A stretch of 64,000 bases of DNA, taken from positions 1,079,403-1,143,402 of the forward strand of contig NZ_JAHVHW010000007.1 of NCBI RefSeq assembly GCF_019802055.1, read 5' to 3'. Positions 17,568 to 28,226 of the stretch are shown piece by piece; the stretch's first letter is position 1, and each line of letters starts with the position of its first letter. The stretch comes from Ferrimonas balearica. GTDB taxonomy: Bacteria > Pseudomonadota > Gammaproteobacteria > Enterobacterales > Shewanellaceae. The position numbers were made by a program, and so were the translations under genes. Below the pieces are notes generated by a model. That model had not been told where the DNA came from, made no database searches, and saw nothing but the letters and a program-made list of their open reading frames with translations.

Positions 17568-20500
17568 ATGGCCAACTTCTTTATTGACCGGCCCGTCTTT
17601 GCCTGGGTACTGGCGATCCTGACGATGCTGGCGGGTCTGCTCTCCCTGTTGGAGCTGCCTGTGGCGCAGTACCCCAATATCGCCCCGCCGGCGATCCAGG
17701 TCTCCGCCTTCTACCCTGGTGCCTCTGCCAAAACCGCCGAGGAAACGGTTACCCAGGTGATCGAGCAGGAACTGACCGGGCTGGACGGACTTCGCTACAT
17801 CTCATCCGAGTCGGACTCTTTCGGTAACGCCATCATCACCCTGACCTTTGAAGCGGGTACCGACCCGGACATTGCCCAGGTGCAGGTGCAGAACAAGGTC
17901 TCCGGTGCCACAGCGAAACTGCCGGAAGTGGTTCAGCGCCAGGGGGTGGTGGTGGAAAAATCCAGCGACACCTTCCTGATGGTGATCGCCTTCTACTCCA
18001 CCGACGGCTCCATGACCGACACCGACCTGTCGGACTTTGTGGCCAGTAATCTGGAGGACCCCATCAGCCGGGTGCCCGGCGTGGGCTCGGTGCAACTCTT
18101 TGGCGCCGAATACGCCATGCGGATCTGGCTCGATCCCAACCGGCTGGAGAGTTACAGCCTCAACCCCACTGATGTGACCGCCGCGATTGCTGAGCAGAAC
18201 ACCCAGGTTTCTGCCGGTCAGTTGGGCGCCACGCCGGTGATCAAGGGGCAGCAGCTTAACGCCACTATTACTGCCCGCTCTCTGTTGAGAACCCCGGAGG
18301 AGTTTGAGGGGATCCTGCTCAAGGTGGAGGAGGATGGCTCTGAAGTGCGGATCCGGGATGTGGCACGGGTTGAACTGGGGGCCGCCAACTACAGCACCAT
18401 CGCCCGCTATAACGGCCAGCCTGCCAGTGGTCTCGGGGTTGCCCTCGCCACCGGTGCCAACGCGCTGGATACCATGAATGCGGTCAATGAGCGCATCGAT
18501 GAGTTGCGCAACCTGTTTCCACCCGGCGTGGATATGCAGGTGCCCTATGACACCACACCCTTTGTAAAACTCTCCATTGAGAACGTCGTCCACACCCTGA
18601 TTGAAGCGGTGGTGCTGGTGTTCCTGGTGATGTACCTGTTCCTGCAAAGCTTCCGGGCAACCCTGATCCCCACCATCGCGATTCCCGTGGTGGTACTGGG
18701 CACCATGGCGGTGTTGATGGCGCTGGGTTACAGCATCAATACCCTCACCATGTTTGCCATGGTGCTGGCGATCGGTCTGCTGGTGGACGACGCCATTGTG
18801 GTGGTGGAAGGGGTTGAACGGGTGATGGAGGAGGAGGGACTGCCTCCTCTGGAAGCCACCCGTAAGTCGATGCAACAACTCTCCGGTGCCCTGGTGGGGA
18901 TCGGCATGGTGCTCTCTGCGGTGTTTGTGCCGATGGCCTTCTTTGGCGGCACCACCGGGATCATCTATCGCCAGTTCTCCATCACCATTGTGACGGCAGT
19001 GGCGCTGTCGGTGCTGGTCGCATTGATTCTGACGCCGACCCTCTGCGTGGCCCTGATGAAACCGGGGCATGGCGGTGGTAGTGATAAGGGGTTTTTCGGC
19101 TGGTTCAACCGCACCTTTGAGCGGGCCACCAATGGCTACGTCAATCATGTCGATGGCTTTATCAAGCGGACGGGCCGTCTGATGATGGTCTACCTGGCGC
19201 TGGCGGCGGTGGCGGGCTACTTCATGACCCGCTTGCCCACCAGCTTCCTGCCGGATGAGGACCAGGGTGTGATGATTGGCATGGTGATGCTGCCAACCGG
19301 CTCTACCCAGGAGCAGACGGTCGAGGTGCTGAAAAAGGCCGAAACCTACTTTATGGAGAACGAAACCGAGTCGGTGGCCTCGGTGTTTTCGGTGGCAGGA
19401 TTCAGTTTTGCCGGGCGGGGCGCCAACGCCGGTATCCTGTTTATGAACATGCAGCCCTTTGACGAACGTACCACGCCACAGACCTCGGTCTGGTCGGTAA
19501 TGGGTCGGGCCCAGCGGGCCTTCTCCCAGATCAAGGAGGCGATGGTGTACGTGTTTGCGCCCCCGGCCATTATCGAACTGGGTACTGCTACCGGCTTTGA
19601 CATGTACCTGCAGGATCGTACCGGCATGGGCCACGATGCACTGATGCAGGGGCGCAACCAGTTGTTGGGGATGGCGATGCAGAATCCCAACCTGATGAAT
19701 GTGCGCCCCAACGGTCTGGATGACACCCCTCAGTTTGTGATTGAGATTGATCAGCTCAAGGCGGAGGCCCTTGGCGTCAGCATCAATGACATCAACAACA
19801 CCCTGACCACCTCGTTCGGCAGTGCGTATGTGAACGACTTTATCGACCGCGGCCGGGTGAAGCAGGTGTATGTGCAATCCGATGCCGCCTTCCGCATGGT
19901 GCCATCCGATATCGACTTCTGGTACGTCCGCAATAACCAGGGTGAGATGGTGCCGCTCAAGGCGATCACCAGCACCCGCTGGGAGTTCGGTTCGCCCCGA
20001 CTGGAGCGCTTCAACGGGGTGTCCGCCATGCAGATCCAGGGGGAGCCCAAGCCGGGGATCAGTACCGGTGTCGCCATGACCACCATGGAGCAGTTGGTGT
20101 CCCAGTTGCCTAATAATCTCAATGTGGCCTGGAGTGGGCTCTCCTATGAAGAGAAGGAAGCGGGCGGTCAGGCCGGAGCACTCTATGTGCTTTCGATCCT
20201 GATCGTATTCCTCTGTCTGGCGGCTCTGTATGAGAGCTGGAGTGTGCCTTTTGCTGTGGTGCTGGTGGTGCCGCTGGGGGTACTGGGGGCGGTGATCGCC
20301 ACCGGTTTGCGCGGCCTGGACAACGACGTCTACTTCCAGGTGGGCCTGCTCACTACGGTGGGACTCTCAGCTAAGAACGCCATCATGATCGTGGAGTTCG
20401 CCAAGCAGTACTTTGAGGAGGGGGCAGATATGGTCCACGCGGCACTGCACGCGGCCCGGGTCCGTCTGCGTCCCATCCTGATGACCTCACTGGCCTTCGG

Positions 20501-20693
20501 TTTCGGGGTACTGCCCCTGGCGATCTCCAGCGGGGCGGGCTCCGGTGCACAGAACGCAGTGGGTACCGGGGTGATCGGAGGGGTGATTACCGCCACCTTC
20601 CTCGGTGTGTTCTTCGTACCGCTGTTCTTCGTGTTTGTCAGCCGCATTGCGCACAGGGAGCGCACTCAGGCGCCGGTGGAGGAGGGGGCATGA
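17568..20693 (+). CDS. RND multidrug efflux permease (AcrB/MexB type)
   Basis: A 1041-aa HAE-1 permease with the canonical start [17 protein letters not shown], the drug-site region [21 protein letters not shown]4 with proton-relay aspartates ([18 protein letters not shown]), and a second half from [19 protein letters not shown] to [17 protein letters not shown]. It uses proton flux to extrude amphipathic compounds from the periplasm. It is closer to AcrB/MexB than the minus-strand pump at 8.8 kb. The outer-membrane factor overlaps its stop codon by 4 bp (ATGA), so all three pump parts are made together. No regulator gene is adjacent. Confidence 0.96.
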   Translation: MANFFIDRPVFAWVLAILTMLAGLLSLLELPVAQYPNIAPPAIQVSAFYPGASAKTAEETVTQVIEQELTGLDGLRYISSESDSFGNAIITLTFEAGTDPDIAQVQVQNKVSGATAKLPEVVQRQGVVVEKSSDTFLMVIAFYSTDGSMTDTDLSDFVASNLEDPISRVPGVGSVQLFGAEYAMRIWLDPNRLESYSLNPTDVTAAIAEQNTQVSAGQLGATPVIKGQQLNATITARSLLRTPEEFEGILLKVEEDGSEVRIRDVARVELGAANYSTIARYNGQPASGLGVALATGANALDTMNAVNERIDELRNLFPPGVDMQVPYDTTPFVKLSIENVVHTLIEAVVLVFLVMYLFLQSFRATLIPTIAIPVVVLGTMAVLMALGYSINTLTMFAMVLAIGLLVDDAIVVVEGVERVMEEEGLPPLEATRKSMQQLSGALVGIGMVLSAVFVPMAFFGGTTGIIYRQFSITIVTAVALSVLVALILTPTLCVALMKPGHGGGSDKGFFGWFNRTFERATNGYVNHVDGFIKRTGRLMMVYLALAAVAGYFMTRLPTSFLPDEDQGVMIGMVMLPTGSTQEQTVEVLKKAETYFMENETESVASVFSVAGFSFAGRGANAGILFMNMQPFDERTTPQTSVWSVMGRAQRAFSQIKEAMVYVFAPPAIIELGTATGFDMYLQDRTGMGHDALMQGRNQLLGMAMQNPNLMNVRPNGLDDTPQFVIEIDQLKAEALGVSINDINNTLTTSFGSAYVNDFIDRGRVKQVYVQSDAAFRMVPSDIDFWYVRNNQGEMVPLKAITSTRWEFGSPRLERFNGVSAMQIQGEPKPGISTGVAMTTMEQLVSQLPNNLNVAWSGLSYEEKEAGGQAGALYVLSILIVFLCLAALYESWSVPFAVVLVVPLGVLGAVIATGLRGLDNDVYFQVGLLTTVGLSAKNAIMIVEFAKQYFEEGADMVHAALHAARVRLRPILMTSLAFGFGVLPLAISSGAGSGAQNAVGTGVIGGVITATFLGVFFVPLFFVFVSRIAHRERTQAPVEEGA

Positions 20694-22135
20694 AGCGACA
20701 TCTTATCGCGGCCACGGTCGCCGCCACACTGGCCACCGGGTGCAGCATGGCGCCGGATTATGAAACGCCGCCCTCACCAGTGGACGAGATTTGGCCCCTC
20801 AGCGCCGGCGAGGCGGATATGGGCAACAGCGCCATTGAGGATTGGCGCACCTTTGTTCTGGACCCCCGTCTGCAGGTGTTGGTGGAAAGGGCGCTTGAGC
20901 ACAACCGCGATCTGCGGGTAGCGGTTCAGACCCTGCGCCGGGCGGAAGCCCTCTATGGGGTGCAGCGTTCGCAGAAATTCCCCGACATTGATTTGGGTGT
21001 TCGTGGCAGCAACCAGCGTCTGGGCGAAGCGGTCACCGGCGGAGAAAGTCGCATTGACCGGCAGTACAGCGTTGATCTGGGGATGACCGCCTATGAGATC
21101 GACTTCTGGGGTCGTCTGGCCAGTCTGGAGGAGCAGGCGCTGCAATCCTTCCTGGCCACCGATGAAGCCCGACGGAATACCCACATTGCTGTAGTCAGCC
21201 AGGTGATCACCGCCTATCTGACTCTGGCGGCGGACCGGGCGCTGTTGCGCCTGGCCAACGAAACCCTGTCGACACAGAGCGCGTCACTGGCTCTGACAGA
21301 GCGCAGCTTTGAAAACGGCGTCGCCACTGGACTTGATGTGGCACAGGCCCAGGTCACCGTGGCGATTGCCCAGGTGGATGTGGCCAACTACACCAACCGG
21401 GTTGCAGCTGATATCAATGCACTGGCAGTGCTGGTGGGCACCGGTTACGACCCGATCCTGCTGCCGGATGGCCGACGTGAGATTGAACTGGGGCCGATCC
21501 AGGTGGGGATGCCCTCGGCCATGCTGATGCAGCGGCCCGATATCCGTTCTGCCGAACATACCCTGATGGCGGCCAACGCCAATATCGGTGCGGCACGGGC
21601 GGCGTTCTTCCCCAATATCTCCCTGACCGCCACCGCCGGGGTGCTCAGTGGTGACCTTGACGATCTGTTCAGCGGCGATGCCCGCAGCTGGAACTTTACC
21701 CCGACCCTGACCCAGCCGATCTTTCACTGGGGTGAGTTGAGCGGCAACCTGGACGTGGCCAAAGCGGATCGGGAGATCGCCCTAGCGCAGTATGAACGAA
21801 CCATTCAACTGGCGTTCCAGGAAGTGGCTAATGCGCTGGCGTCCCGGCGCAATCTGGCGGACCAGTTTATGGCTCAACAGCAGTTGGTGGCGGCCTACCG
21901 GGACAGCTATGAACTCTCCGACCTTCGCTTCCGACAGGGCGTGGACAACTTCTTCTCGGTGCTGGATTCCCAGCGGAACTACTACCAGGCGGAACAGGAT
22001 TTGATCAGTCTTCGCCTGAGCCAACAGGCCAATCTGGTGGCATTGTTCAAAGCGATGGGGGGCGGCTGGACCGGCAGTTGGCAGGCCAGGGAGCAGGGCG
22101 ATCAAACCCCTGAGCCTGAGAGCGAGGCGCCATAG
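20690..22135 (+). CDS. Outer-membrane efflux lipoprotein (NodT/OprM family)
   Basis: A 481-aa TolC-like channel lipoprotein: lipobox ATGC (Cys18), [13 protein letters not shown], the duplicated OEP repeats ([54 protein letters not shown]) and [19 protein letters not shown]. It forms the outer-membrane duct of the tripartite pump. It overlaps the permease by ATGA. The C-terminal ~25 residues are a low-complexity acidic tail. It may also serve the minus-strand pump at 8.8 kb, which lacks its own channel. Confidence 0.94.
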   Translation: MKRHLIAATVAATLATGCSMAPDYETPPSPVDEIWPLSAGEADMGNSAIEDWRTFVLDPRLQVLVERALEHNRDLRVAVQTLRRAEALYGVQRSQKFPDIDLGVRGSNQRLGEAVTGGESRIDRQYSVDLGMTAYEIDFWGRLASLEEQALQSFLATDEARRNTHIAVVSQVITAYLTLAADRALLRLANETLSTQSASLALTERSFENGVATGLDVAQAQVTVAIAQVDVANYTNRVAADINALAVLVGTGYDPILLPDGRREIELGPIQVGMPSAMLMQRPDIRSAEHTLMAANANIGAARAAFFPNISLTATAGVLSGDLDDLFSGDARSWNFTPTLTQPIFHWGELSGNLDVAKADREIALAQYERTIQLAFQEVANALASRRNLADQFMAQQQLVAAYRDSYELSDLRFRQGVDNFFSVLDSQRNYYQAEQDLISLRLSQQANLVALFKAMGGGWTGSWQAREQGDQTPEPESEAP

Positions 22136-22188
22136 TCCTCAACTACACTGAAAGGGACAGATGACGTTATTTTGGGAGGCAGTGACCC

Positions 22189-22398
22189 ATGCTATTACGT
22201 GATACCCAGTCCGGCGATCTGGTGGAGGTGATGGACACCACCGCATTGGTGAACCCCTTTGCGGACTCCGTTATGGTGCAGTTCCAGTGCGGTGAGGATC
22301 TGCCTGATCCGGAGATCTGCACCAAGTCCAACCTGGTGTTTCCCTCCGGAGAAACCCTGCCGGAGTGCTGGCGCAACGGCCACTACCGCCAAAGCTGA
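22189..22398 (+). CDS. Small acidic protein of unknown function
   Basis: A 69-aa protein, MLLRDTQSGDLVEVMDTTAL at its start, with three cysteines (QCGEDLP, PEICTK, PECWRN). No signal peptide or membrane segment is seen. GGGAGG lies 9 bases upstream of the ATG and a strong terminator follows the stop, which supports it being expressed. It is 53 bp past the pump operon and could be cotranscribed, but nothing ties it to efflux. The family is not recognised; the Cys residues could bind a metal. Confidence 0.65.
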   Translation: MLLRDTQSGDLVEVMDTTALVNPFADSVMVQFQCGEDLPDPEICTKSNLVFPSGETLPECWRNGHYRQS

Positions 22399-22402
22399 TA
22401 AA

Positions 22403-22428
22403 AAAAGCCCCCGTGTCGGGGGCTTTTT
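22403..22428. terminator. Bidirectional terminator between convergent genes
   Basis: AGCCCCC-GTGT-CGGGGGCT-type stem with A and T runs on both sides. It serves the small acidic protein gene and the superoxide reductase gene. Confidence 0.9.
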
Positions 22429-22436
22429 GTTGAGAT

Positions 22437-22856
22437 TCACACCTCAATCATATTGAGCCACACATCGTGCTTGTTGCACATGCTGAGGGCGTACAGTGGG
22501 CCGCTGTATTCGGCGAGGGCAAATTCGGAGATGGGGGCGGCGTCCTTCATTGGGTCAAACATCCGCTCATCGATAAACTCAAAGTTGCCGTCCAGCAGGG
22601 TGTGTTTAACGATGTAGTGCTCATACCCTTTCATCTCGTGACCGGTCACCACTTTCACCTTCCCGGCGTCTTTATCGACCTCAATCATCGGCAGGTGGCC
22701 AGCCACCTTTTTGCTCCAACGGCCAGGGGCGTCCTGAGTGTAATAAACGCCGCCCGCCATGGGTGAGCCTTCCACTCCGGCCAATACCTGACGGGGGGCC
22801 ACCAGCGTGGCTGCGGCTCCCACTAACCCCAACCGGATCAGTTCACGTCGTTGCAT
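22437..22856 (-). CDS. Tat-exported superoxide reductase (desulfoferrodoxin family)
   Basis: A 139-aa protein beginning with a twin-arginine signal (QRRELIRLGLVGAAATLVAP). The mature part carries the five ligands of a class II superoxide reductase centre: H54 (AGHLPMIEV), H73 (TGHEMKG), H80 (YEHYIV), C127 and H130 (CNKHDVW). Such enzymes reduce superoxide to peroxide without making oxygen. Most are cytosolic; Tat export puts this one in the periplasm with its iron loaded beforehand. The ATG at 22856 is chosen since GGGAG is 6 bases upstream; the frame also opens at 22862. Its peroxide product could be dealt with elsewhere (rubrerythrin at 7.7 kb is cytosolic). Confidence 0.87.
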   Translation of the reverse strand: MQRRELIRLGLVGAAATLVAPRQVLAGVEGSPMAGGVYYTQDAPGRWSKKVAGHLPMIEVDKDAGKVKVVTGHEMKGYEHYIVKHTLLDGNFEFIDERMFDPMKDAAPISEFALAEYSGPLYALSMCNKHDVWLNMIEV

Positions 22857-23187
22857 ACTCATCTCCCTTTGCAGTTATTCGGGCATCATCGCCCTGAAAA
22901 ATGGCTCTCCTAGTGGTGGCACACGGGGGGCAAATTGTCCATTTAATGACCGCCTTGAATTGACTCCAGGCAGGTGGGATTGAGTCAACTAGCAACTGAG
23001 CCGACGCTGTCCGACGTCCAGGTAGGGTTTCGGAGGGAGCATTCATAATGTGAAGGTATGAAGTCAGACGTGACCGGGATCAACCTCTGGCCCCGCCCGA
23101 CTCAGGGGGGTATCATAGTCGCCACTTCCAAACTCTTATAAAAACACTGGCATAGCAAAAAAGGGCGGGACGCCCGCGGAGTAGAAA
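22857..23187. other. Divergent promoter region, superoxide reductase / fumarase
   Basis: No gene. A 7-bp inverted repeat, TTGACTC (22960-22966) and GAGTCAA (22982-22988) with a 15-bp spacer, is the only notable structure. A weak AT-rich promoter-like stretch (about 23135-23155) lies before fumarase. Confidence 0.4.
22960..22988. promoter_or_regulatory. Spaced inverted repeat
   Basis: TTGACTC-N15-GAGTCAA is a perfect 7-bp dyad about 110 bp from the superoxide reductase start and 200 bp from fumarase. A regulator site is possible; no known consensus is matched. Confidence 0.3.
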
Positions 23188-24702
23188 ATGGCCGTGATCC
23201 AGAAAGAGCACTTCATCAGCTCAGTGGCTGATGCACTGCAATACATCTCCTATTACCACCCGAAGGACTTTATCGACGCGCTGACTGAGGCCTACGCCCG
23301 GGAGATCAACCCGGCAGCCAAGGACGCCATGGCGCAGATCCTGATCAACAGCCGCATGAGCGCACAGGGCCATCGCCCGCTGTGTCAGGACACCGGCATC
23401 GTCACCTGCTTCGTCAAGATCGGCATGCAGGTTCAGTGGGACAGCGATCAGACGGTTCAGGAGATGGTGGATGAGGGCGTGCGCCGTGCCTACTCCAACC
23501 CGGACAACCCGCTGCGTGCCTCCATCGTCGCCGACCCGGCTGGCGCCCGTAAGAACACCAAAGACAACGCTCCCGCCGTGGTGCACATTGAGATGGTGCC
23601 GGGCGACACCGTGGAAGTGGCGATCGCAGCCAAGGGAGGTGGCTCCGAAAACAAATCCAAGATGGTGATGCTCAACCCCTCCGACGACATCGCCGAGTGG
23701 GTAGAGAAGACCCTGCCCACCATGGGCGCAGGCTGGTGCCCCCCGGGCATGCTGGGCATCGGCATTGGCGGCACCGCTGAGAAAGCGGCGGTAATGGCCA
23801 AAGAAGCCCTGATGGAGCACATCGACATCCATGAACTGCAGGCTCGCGGTGCTGAAACCACCGAAGAGAAGCTGCGTCTGGAGATCTTCGAACGCGCCAA
23901 TAAACTGGGCATCGGTGCTCAGGGTCTGGGCGGTCTGACCACGGTGCTGGATGTGAAGATCAAATCCGCGCCGACCCACGCCGCCTCCAAGCCGGTGGTG
24001 ATGATCCCCAACTGCGCCGCCACCCGCCATGTGCACTTCCACCTGGACGGCACCGGTCCGGCAGAGCTGCCGGTACCCAAGCTGGAGGATTGGCCGGAAG
24101 TGACCCAGGAAGCGGGCGACAACGTCAAGCGCGTGTTCCTCGACAACATCACCAAGGAAGAGCAGGAAAGCTGGAAAGCGGGCGATGTTCTGCTGCTGAA
24201 CGGAAAGATCCTGACTGGCCGTGATGCCGCTCATAAGCGCATCAAGGACCTGCTGGACTCCGGCGCAGGTCTGCCGGAAGGCGTGGATTTCAACGGTCGC
24301 TTTATCTACTACGTGGGCCCGGTCGATGCGGTGCGTGACGAAGTGGTTGGCCCCGCGGGCCCCACCACCGCAACCCGTATGGACAAGTTCACCGAGCAGA
24401 TGCTGTCCGAAACCGGCCTGATGGGCATGATAGGTAAAGCGGAGCGTGGCCCGGCCACGGTACAGAGCATCGCTGACCACAAGTCCGTTTACCTGATGGC
24501 CGTTGGTGGCGCTGCTTACCTGGTTGCCAAGGCGATCAAGCAATCCCGCGTGGTGGCGTTTGAGGACCTCGGCATGGAAGCGATCTACGAGTTTGACGTG
24601 GAAGATATGCCGGTCACCGTGGCGGTGGACTCCACCGGCAACAACGTCCACGAATCTGGCCCGGCCTACTGGCGCGGTCAGATTGCCGAGTTGGATAAGT
24701 AA
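23188..24702 (+). CDS. fumA: Fumarate hydratase class I (iron-sulfur)
   Basis: A 504-aa oxygen-sensitive [4Fe-4S] fumarase that interconverts fumarate and malate. The N-terminal domain includes RPLCQDTGIVTCFVKIG (cluster Cys) and KGGGSENKSKM; later come GAGWCPPGMLGIGIGG (second cluster Cys) and GLGGLTTVLDVKI with MIPNCAATRHVHF (third Cys). The C-terminal beta domain starts near LLLNGKILTGRDAAHKR. Alpha and beta parts are in one chain, as in FumA/FumB. GGAG precedes the ATG. It is monocistronic with its own terminator. With malic enzyme and FccA it fits C4-acid metabolism under low oxygen. fumB is an equally possible name. Confidence 0.95.
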   Translation: MAVIQKEHFISSVADALQYISYYHPKDFIDALTEAYAREINPAAKDAMAQILINSRMSAQGHRPLCQDTGIVTCFVKIGMQVQWDSDQTVQEMVDEGVRRAYSNPDNPLRASIVADPAGARKNTKDNAPAVVHIEMVPGDTVEVAIAAKGGGSENKSKMVMLNPSDDIAEWVEKTLPTMGAGWCPPGMLGIGIGGTAEKAAVMAKEALMEHIDIHELQARGAETTEEKLRLEIFERANKLGIGAQGLGGLTTVLDVKIKSAPTHAASKPVVMIPNCAATRHVHFHLDGTGPAELPVPKLEDWPEVTQEAGDNVKRVFLDNITKEEQESWKAGDVLLLNGKILTGRDAAHKRIKDLLDSGAGLPEGVDFNGRFIYYVGPVDAVRDEVVGPAGPTTATRMDKFTEQMLSETGLMGMIGKAERGPATVQSIADHKSVYLMAVGGAAYLVAKAIKQSRVVAFEDLGMEAIYEFDVEDMPVTVAVDSTGNNVHESGPAYWRGQIAELDK

Positions 24703-24707
24703 TGAAG

Positions 24708-24733
24708 AAGGCCCCTTAATCGGGGCCTTTTTT
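24708..24733 (+). terminator. Terminator of fumarase gene
   Basis: AAGGCCCC-TTAAT-CGGGGCCTT followed by a T run directly after the stop codon. Confidence 0.9.
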
Positions 24734-24780
24734 ATGGGTTGTTCAATACTGTAGGAACTCAACCAACAACAGGACCCGTC

Positions 24781-25998
24781 ATGGAAACCCTGACACTGCT
24801 GGGACAGGTACTGGCTTTTGTGGCCATGGTGATGTCTGGGGCTCTGCTGAATCGGGTCACCGGGCTGGAGATCACCCTGTCCTGTCTCACCAGCGGCGTG
24901 GTGGCCGGGCTGCTGGTGACCACCTTTGGCTGGGATGTGGGTTTGCGGGCTGAGTTTGTTCAGGACCAGGTGTTCTACCTGTTTTTGCCCATTCTGATCT
25001 TTCAGGCCGCCTGGGCATTGCCCCCCTCCATGTTGCGGCTGTGGGCGGGCAAAGCGCTGTTTCTGGCCACCGTCGGCGTGCTGCTGACCGGTTTTATCTG
25101 TGCCCTGGTGATCTGGTGGGCCATCGGCCATCCCACTGGCCTGCCGCTGATGATGGCGGCGCTGACCGGCGCCATTCTCTCCGCGACAGACCCGGTTGCC
25201 GTGGTGGCGACCCTCCAGCGTCTGCATGCCCCAAAGGATCTCGCCACCCTGTTCGAGGCGGAAAGCCTGCTTAATGACGCCACGGCAGTGGTGCTGTTTG
25301 CGCTGGTGATGGGGATTCTGCAGCAGGAGATGACAGACCCATCGCTGCTGGGGATCGTGCTGGAGTTTTGTGTGGTCTTTTTCGGCGGGATCCTGACCGG
25401 GGCTGCGCTGGGCTGGATGGGGCAGGGGCTGATCCGCTATCTGGCAAGGGAAGATCTCGGAATGATCACTCTGCTGCTGCTCGCCTTCGGCAGTTTCTTT
25501 GTGGCGGAGCACCTGCTCCACGTCTCCGGCATTATGGCTGCCGCCAGCGCCGCGCTGGTGTGCCGGGCCGGGTTGGCCAAAGCGGAATCGGCGGCGATAC
25601 CGAGACTGAGCAATGGTCTGGAGTGGTTCGGCTTGCTCTTCAACCTGCTGATCTTCTGCCTGATGGGGCTGGTGATCACCTTTGATATGTTTTTGGAGCG
25701 CTACTGGGCCATGGCTTTGGCCATCGGCGCGGCGGTGTTTGCCCGGTTTGCGTCGGTCTATCTCTGCCAGGGCATTCTGACTCTCAGCGGTCGCCCATTG
25801 CCTCGTGGCTGGCCGTTGCTGCTCAGCTGGGGTGGGCTGCGTGGCGCCATTGCCATCGCGCTGGTGCTCTCCCTGCCCATAGCGCTGCCCGGCTGGTGGA
25901 CCGTGCAGTCCATGGTGTTTGCGGTGGTGCTGTTTTCCCTGCTGGTACAGGGCACCACCTTCGCGCCGTTGCTCAGGCGTCACCTGGATTCGGTGTGA
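24781..25998 (+). CDS. Na+/H+ antiporter (CPA1 family)
   Basis: A 405-aa inner-membrane antiporter with 11-12 helices. The signature ILSATDPVAVVATL carries the transport Asp, and ESLLNDATAVVLFALVMG is the second diagnostic motif of NhaP/NHE-type (CPA1) antiporters; LSWGGLRGAIAIALVLSLP is the conserved Arg-bearing helix. It exchanges cytosolic Na+ or K+ for H+. The frame opens at 24739 inside the fumarase terminator tail, but the ATG at 24781 follows AGGA and gives the right length. It is a lone gene. There is no C-terminal cytosolic regulatory domain. Confidence 0.9.
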   Translation: METLTLLGQVLAFVAMVMSGALLNRVTGLEITLSCLTSGVVAGLLVTTFGWDVGLRAEFVQDQVFYLFLPILIFQAAWALPPSMLRLWAGKALFLATVGVLLTGFICALVIWWAIGHPTGLPLMMAALTGAILSATDPVAVVATLQRLHAPKDLATLFEAESLLNDATAVVLFALVMGILQQEMTDPSLLGIVLEFCVVFFGGILTGAALGWMGQGLIRYLAREDLGMITLLLLAFGSFFVAEHLLHVSGIMAAASAALVCRAGLAKAESAAIPRLSNGLEWFGLLFNLLIFCLMGLVITFDMFLERYWAMALAIGAAVFARFASVYLCQGILTLSGRPLPRGWPLLLSWGGLRGAIAIALVLSLPIALPGWWTVQSMVFAVVLFSLLVQGTTFAPLLRRHLDSV

Positions 25999-26146
25999 TC
26001 CCCTGACAGCTCAGAGAGTTGGGCTGTAGCGACAAGGTTGCACATGGGTTGCAAGCGTGGAAAAGTATGGGGGCTTTAAACCCTGAGCGGTCTCTGTATG
26101 GCGGGGGCATTTCCGTCAGCCGCCTAGCTAAGTGGGAACAATAACA

Positions 26147-28174
26147 ATGAATCAATGGATTGCGGCGCTGACTGTGGCGCTACCCCTGGGCAGCGCTGTC
26201 GCTGCTGAACCCTTTAATGTCCACCACCTCAACAGCTTCAATAAAGTGCACTCCAGTGCCTTGGCACCGGATGGCAGCACCGTGGTGTACGGCCTGAAAA
26301 CCGTTGATGGCGACCACACTCAGTCTGATCTCTATCGACTGACGGTAGGTGGCGAAGCGGAACGCCTGACCTTCGACAAAGGCACCGAGCACTCCGTGGC
26401 GTTCAGCGCCGATGGCAAAGGGATCTACTTCCTCTCGGCCCGTTCCGGCTCCACCCAATTGTGGTATCTGCCTCTGAGCGGCGGTGAAGCCCGTCAGATC
26501 TCCGATCTGCCCCTGAGCGTGGACGGCTTTAAGTTCGATAACGCCGGTAAGCAGGTGGTTCTGCAGGTGCGCATCGACCCCGCCTGCGAGACCCTGGCCT
26601 GCAGTGCCGAAAAGGCCGAAGCCCGCGAAGAGATCAAAACCACCGGCCAGCACTATACCCAGTTGATGTATCGCCACTGGGACACCTGGACCGACGGCCT
26701 GCGTAACCACCTGTTTGTGGCGAACCTTGAGGGTGACAGCCTGAGCGAGCCGGTGGATGTGACGGTGGGTCTGGATACCGAAGTTCCGCCACTGCCGTTC
26801 TCCGGTCTGGAAGAGGTGAGCTTTACCCCGGATGGCAAGCACATCGTTTACGCCGCCAAAGCTCCGGGTAAGGACCAGTCCTGGCACACCAACTATGACC
26901 TCTGGCAGGTGCCGGTAACCGGTGGGGATGCGGTTAACCTGACCGCTGATAACCCGGCCTGGGACAGCCACCCGACCTTCTCCGCCGACGGCCAGTACAT
27001 GGCCTGGATGGCGATGAGCATTCCCGGTTACGAGGCAGACCGCTTCCGCGTGATGCTGAAAGACCTGCGCTCCGGTGAAGTGAAAGAGCTGGCGCCCGGT
27101 TGGGACCGCAGTGCCGGTGGCATCGCGTTTGGCGATGACAGCAATACGCTCTTCGTCACTGCACAGGATCTGGGGCAGGTCTCCATCTTTGCCATGGACA
27201 CCCGCTTTGGTGACCGTGTCACCCTGGTGAACGAAGGCAGCAACAGCCTGCAGGCCGCGGCCGGTGGCAAACTGCTCTATACCCGCAACACCCTGAACGA
27301 GCCGACCGATCTCTACCTGATGGACGCGGGCGGTCGCAACCAGACCCGCCTGACCAACGTCAACGCCGACAAACTCAAAGAGGTGGCGTTTGGTGAGTAT
27401 GAGCAGTTCAGCTTCAAGGGCTGGAACAACGAAACCGTCTACGGCTACTGGATCAAACCCGCGGACTACAAAGAGGGCGAGAAGTACCCGGTGGCATTCC
27501 TGGTTCACGGTGGCCCACAGGGCAGCTTTGGTAACCGCTGGCATGGCCGCTGGAACGCTCAGCTGTGGGCGGGCGCCGGTTTTGGCGTGGTGATGATCGA
27601 CTTCCACGGATCCACTGGCTACGGCACCGAGTTTACCCACTCCATCTCCAAGGACTGGGGCGGCAAACCGTTGGAAGATCTACAGAAGGGCCTGGCTGCC
27701 GTGGGCAAACAGCAACCCTGGCTGGACGTGAATAACGCCTGTGCCGCAGGGGGCTCCTACGGTGGCTACATGATGAACTGGATTGCCGGTAACTGGAACG
27801 ACGGCTTCCAGTGTCTGGTTAACCACGCCGGTCTGTTCGATATGCGCAGCTTCTACATGGTGACCGAGGAGTTGTGGTTCCCTGAGTACGAGTTCGGCGG
27901 CACCTACTGGGACAGCACCGAACTGTACGAGAAGTTCAACCCGGTTAACCACATCGACAAGTGGCAAACCCCGATGCTGGTGATCCACGGTGCCCTGGAT
28001 TACCGCGTCCCGCTGGAGCAGGGCCTGGCAGCCTTTACCGTGCTGCAGCGTAAAGGGATCGAATCCGAACTGCTGATGTTCCCGGACGAGAATCACTGGA
28101 TTCTCAACCCCGACAATCTGGTGCAGTGGTATGAACACACCCTGGGTTGGATGAAGAAGCATACCGATAAGTGA
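26147..28174 (+). CDS. S9-family serine peptidase (prolyl oligopeptidase/DPP5-like), exported
   Basis: A 675-aa periplasmic peptidase. It has a signal peptide (NQWIAALTVALPLGSAVAA), an N-terminal WD40/PD40-type beta-propeller with repeated SPDG-like blades (FTPDGKHIVYAAK; FSADGQYMAWMAM), and a C-terminal alpha/beta hydrolase. The catalytic triad is Ser537 (GGSYGGYMMNW), Asp618 (GALDYRVPLEQG) and His650 (DENHWIL). It probably cleaves short peptides, like bacterial DPP5. A GTG upstream (26132) also opens the frame, but the ATG sits at the proper place for the signal peptide. Its terminator is copied 3.5 kb downstream. Confidence 0.9.
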   Translation: MNQWIAALTVALPLGSAVAAEPFNVHHLNSFNKVHSSALAPDGSTVVYGLKTVDGDHTQSDLYRLTVGGEAERLTFDKGTEHSVAFSADGKGIYFLSARSGSTQLWYLPLSGGEARQISDLPLSVDGFKFDNAGKQVVLQVRIDPACETLACSAEKAEAREEIKTTGQHYTQLMYRHWDTWTDGLRNHLFVANLEGDSLSEPVDVTVGLDTEVPPLPFSGLEEVSFTPDGKHIVYAAKAPGKDQSWHTNYDLWQVPVTGGDAVNLTADNPAWDSHPTFSADGQYMAWMAMSIPGYEADRFRVMLKDLRSGEVKELAPGWDRSAGGIAFGDDSNTLFVTAQDLGQVSIFAMDTRFGDRVTLVNEGSNSLQAAAGGKLLYTRNTLNEPTDLYLMDAGGRNQTRLTNVNADKLKEVAFGEYEQFSFKGWNNETVYGYWIKPADYKEGEKYPVAFLVHGGPQGSFGNRWHGRWNAQLWAGAGFGVVMIDFHGSTGYGTEFTHSISKDWGGKPLEDLQKGLAAVGKQQPWLDVNNACAAGGSYGGYMMNWIAGNWNDGFQCLVNHAGLFDMRSFYMVTEELWFPEYEFGGTYWDSTELYEKFNPVNHIDKWQTPMLVIHGALDYRVPLEQGLAAFTVLQRKGIESELLMFPDENHWILNPDNLVQWYEHTLGWMKKHTDK

Positions 28175-28201
28175 TCCCGCGCGATTAGGGATTGCCTGCT
28201 G

Positions 28202-28226
28202 AAACGGCGCCACTCGGCGCCGTTTT
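28202..28226 (+). terminator. Terminator of the S9 peptidase gene
   Basis: A perfect stem of CGGCGCC around ACT, extended by A:T pairs and followed by a T run. The 29-bp core at 28205-28233 recurs at 31678-31706. Confidence 0.88.

Noticed and set aside
17802-19877. 691-aa frame on the minus strand within the RND permease
   Set aside because: Antisense to AcrB-type coding DNA; His-rich low-complexity translation, no start signal.
23221-25983. 920-aa frame on the minus strand across fumarase and the antiporter
   Set aside because: Spans two well-supported plus-strand genes and a terminator; composition is typical of GC-rich shadows.
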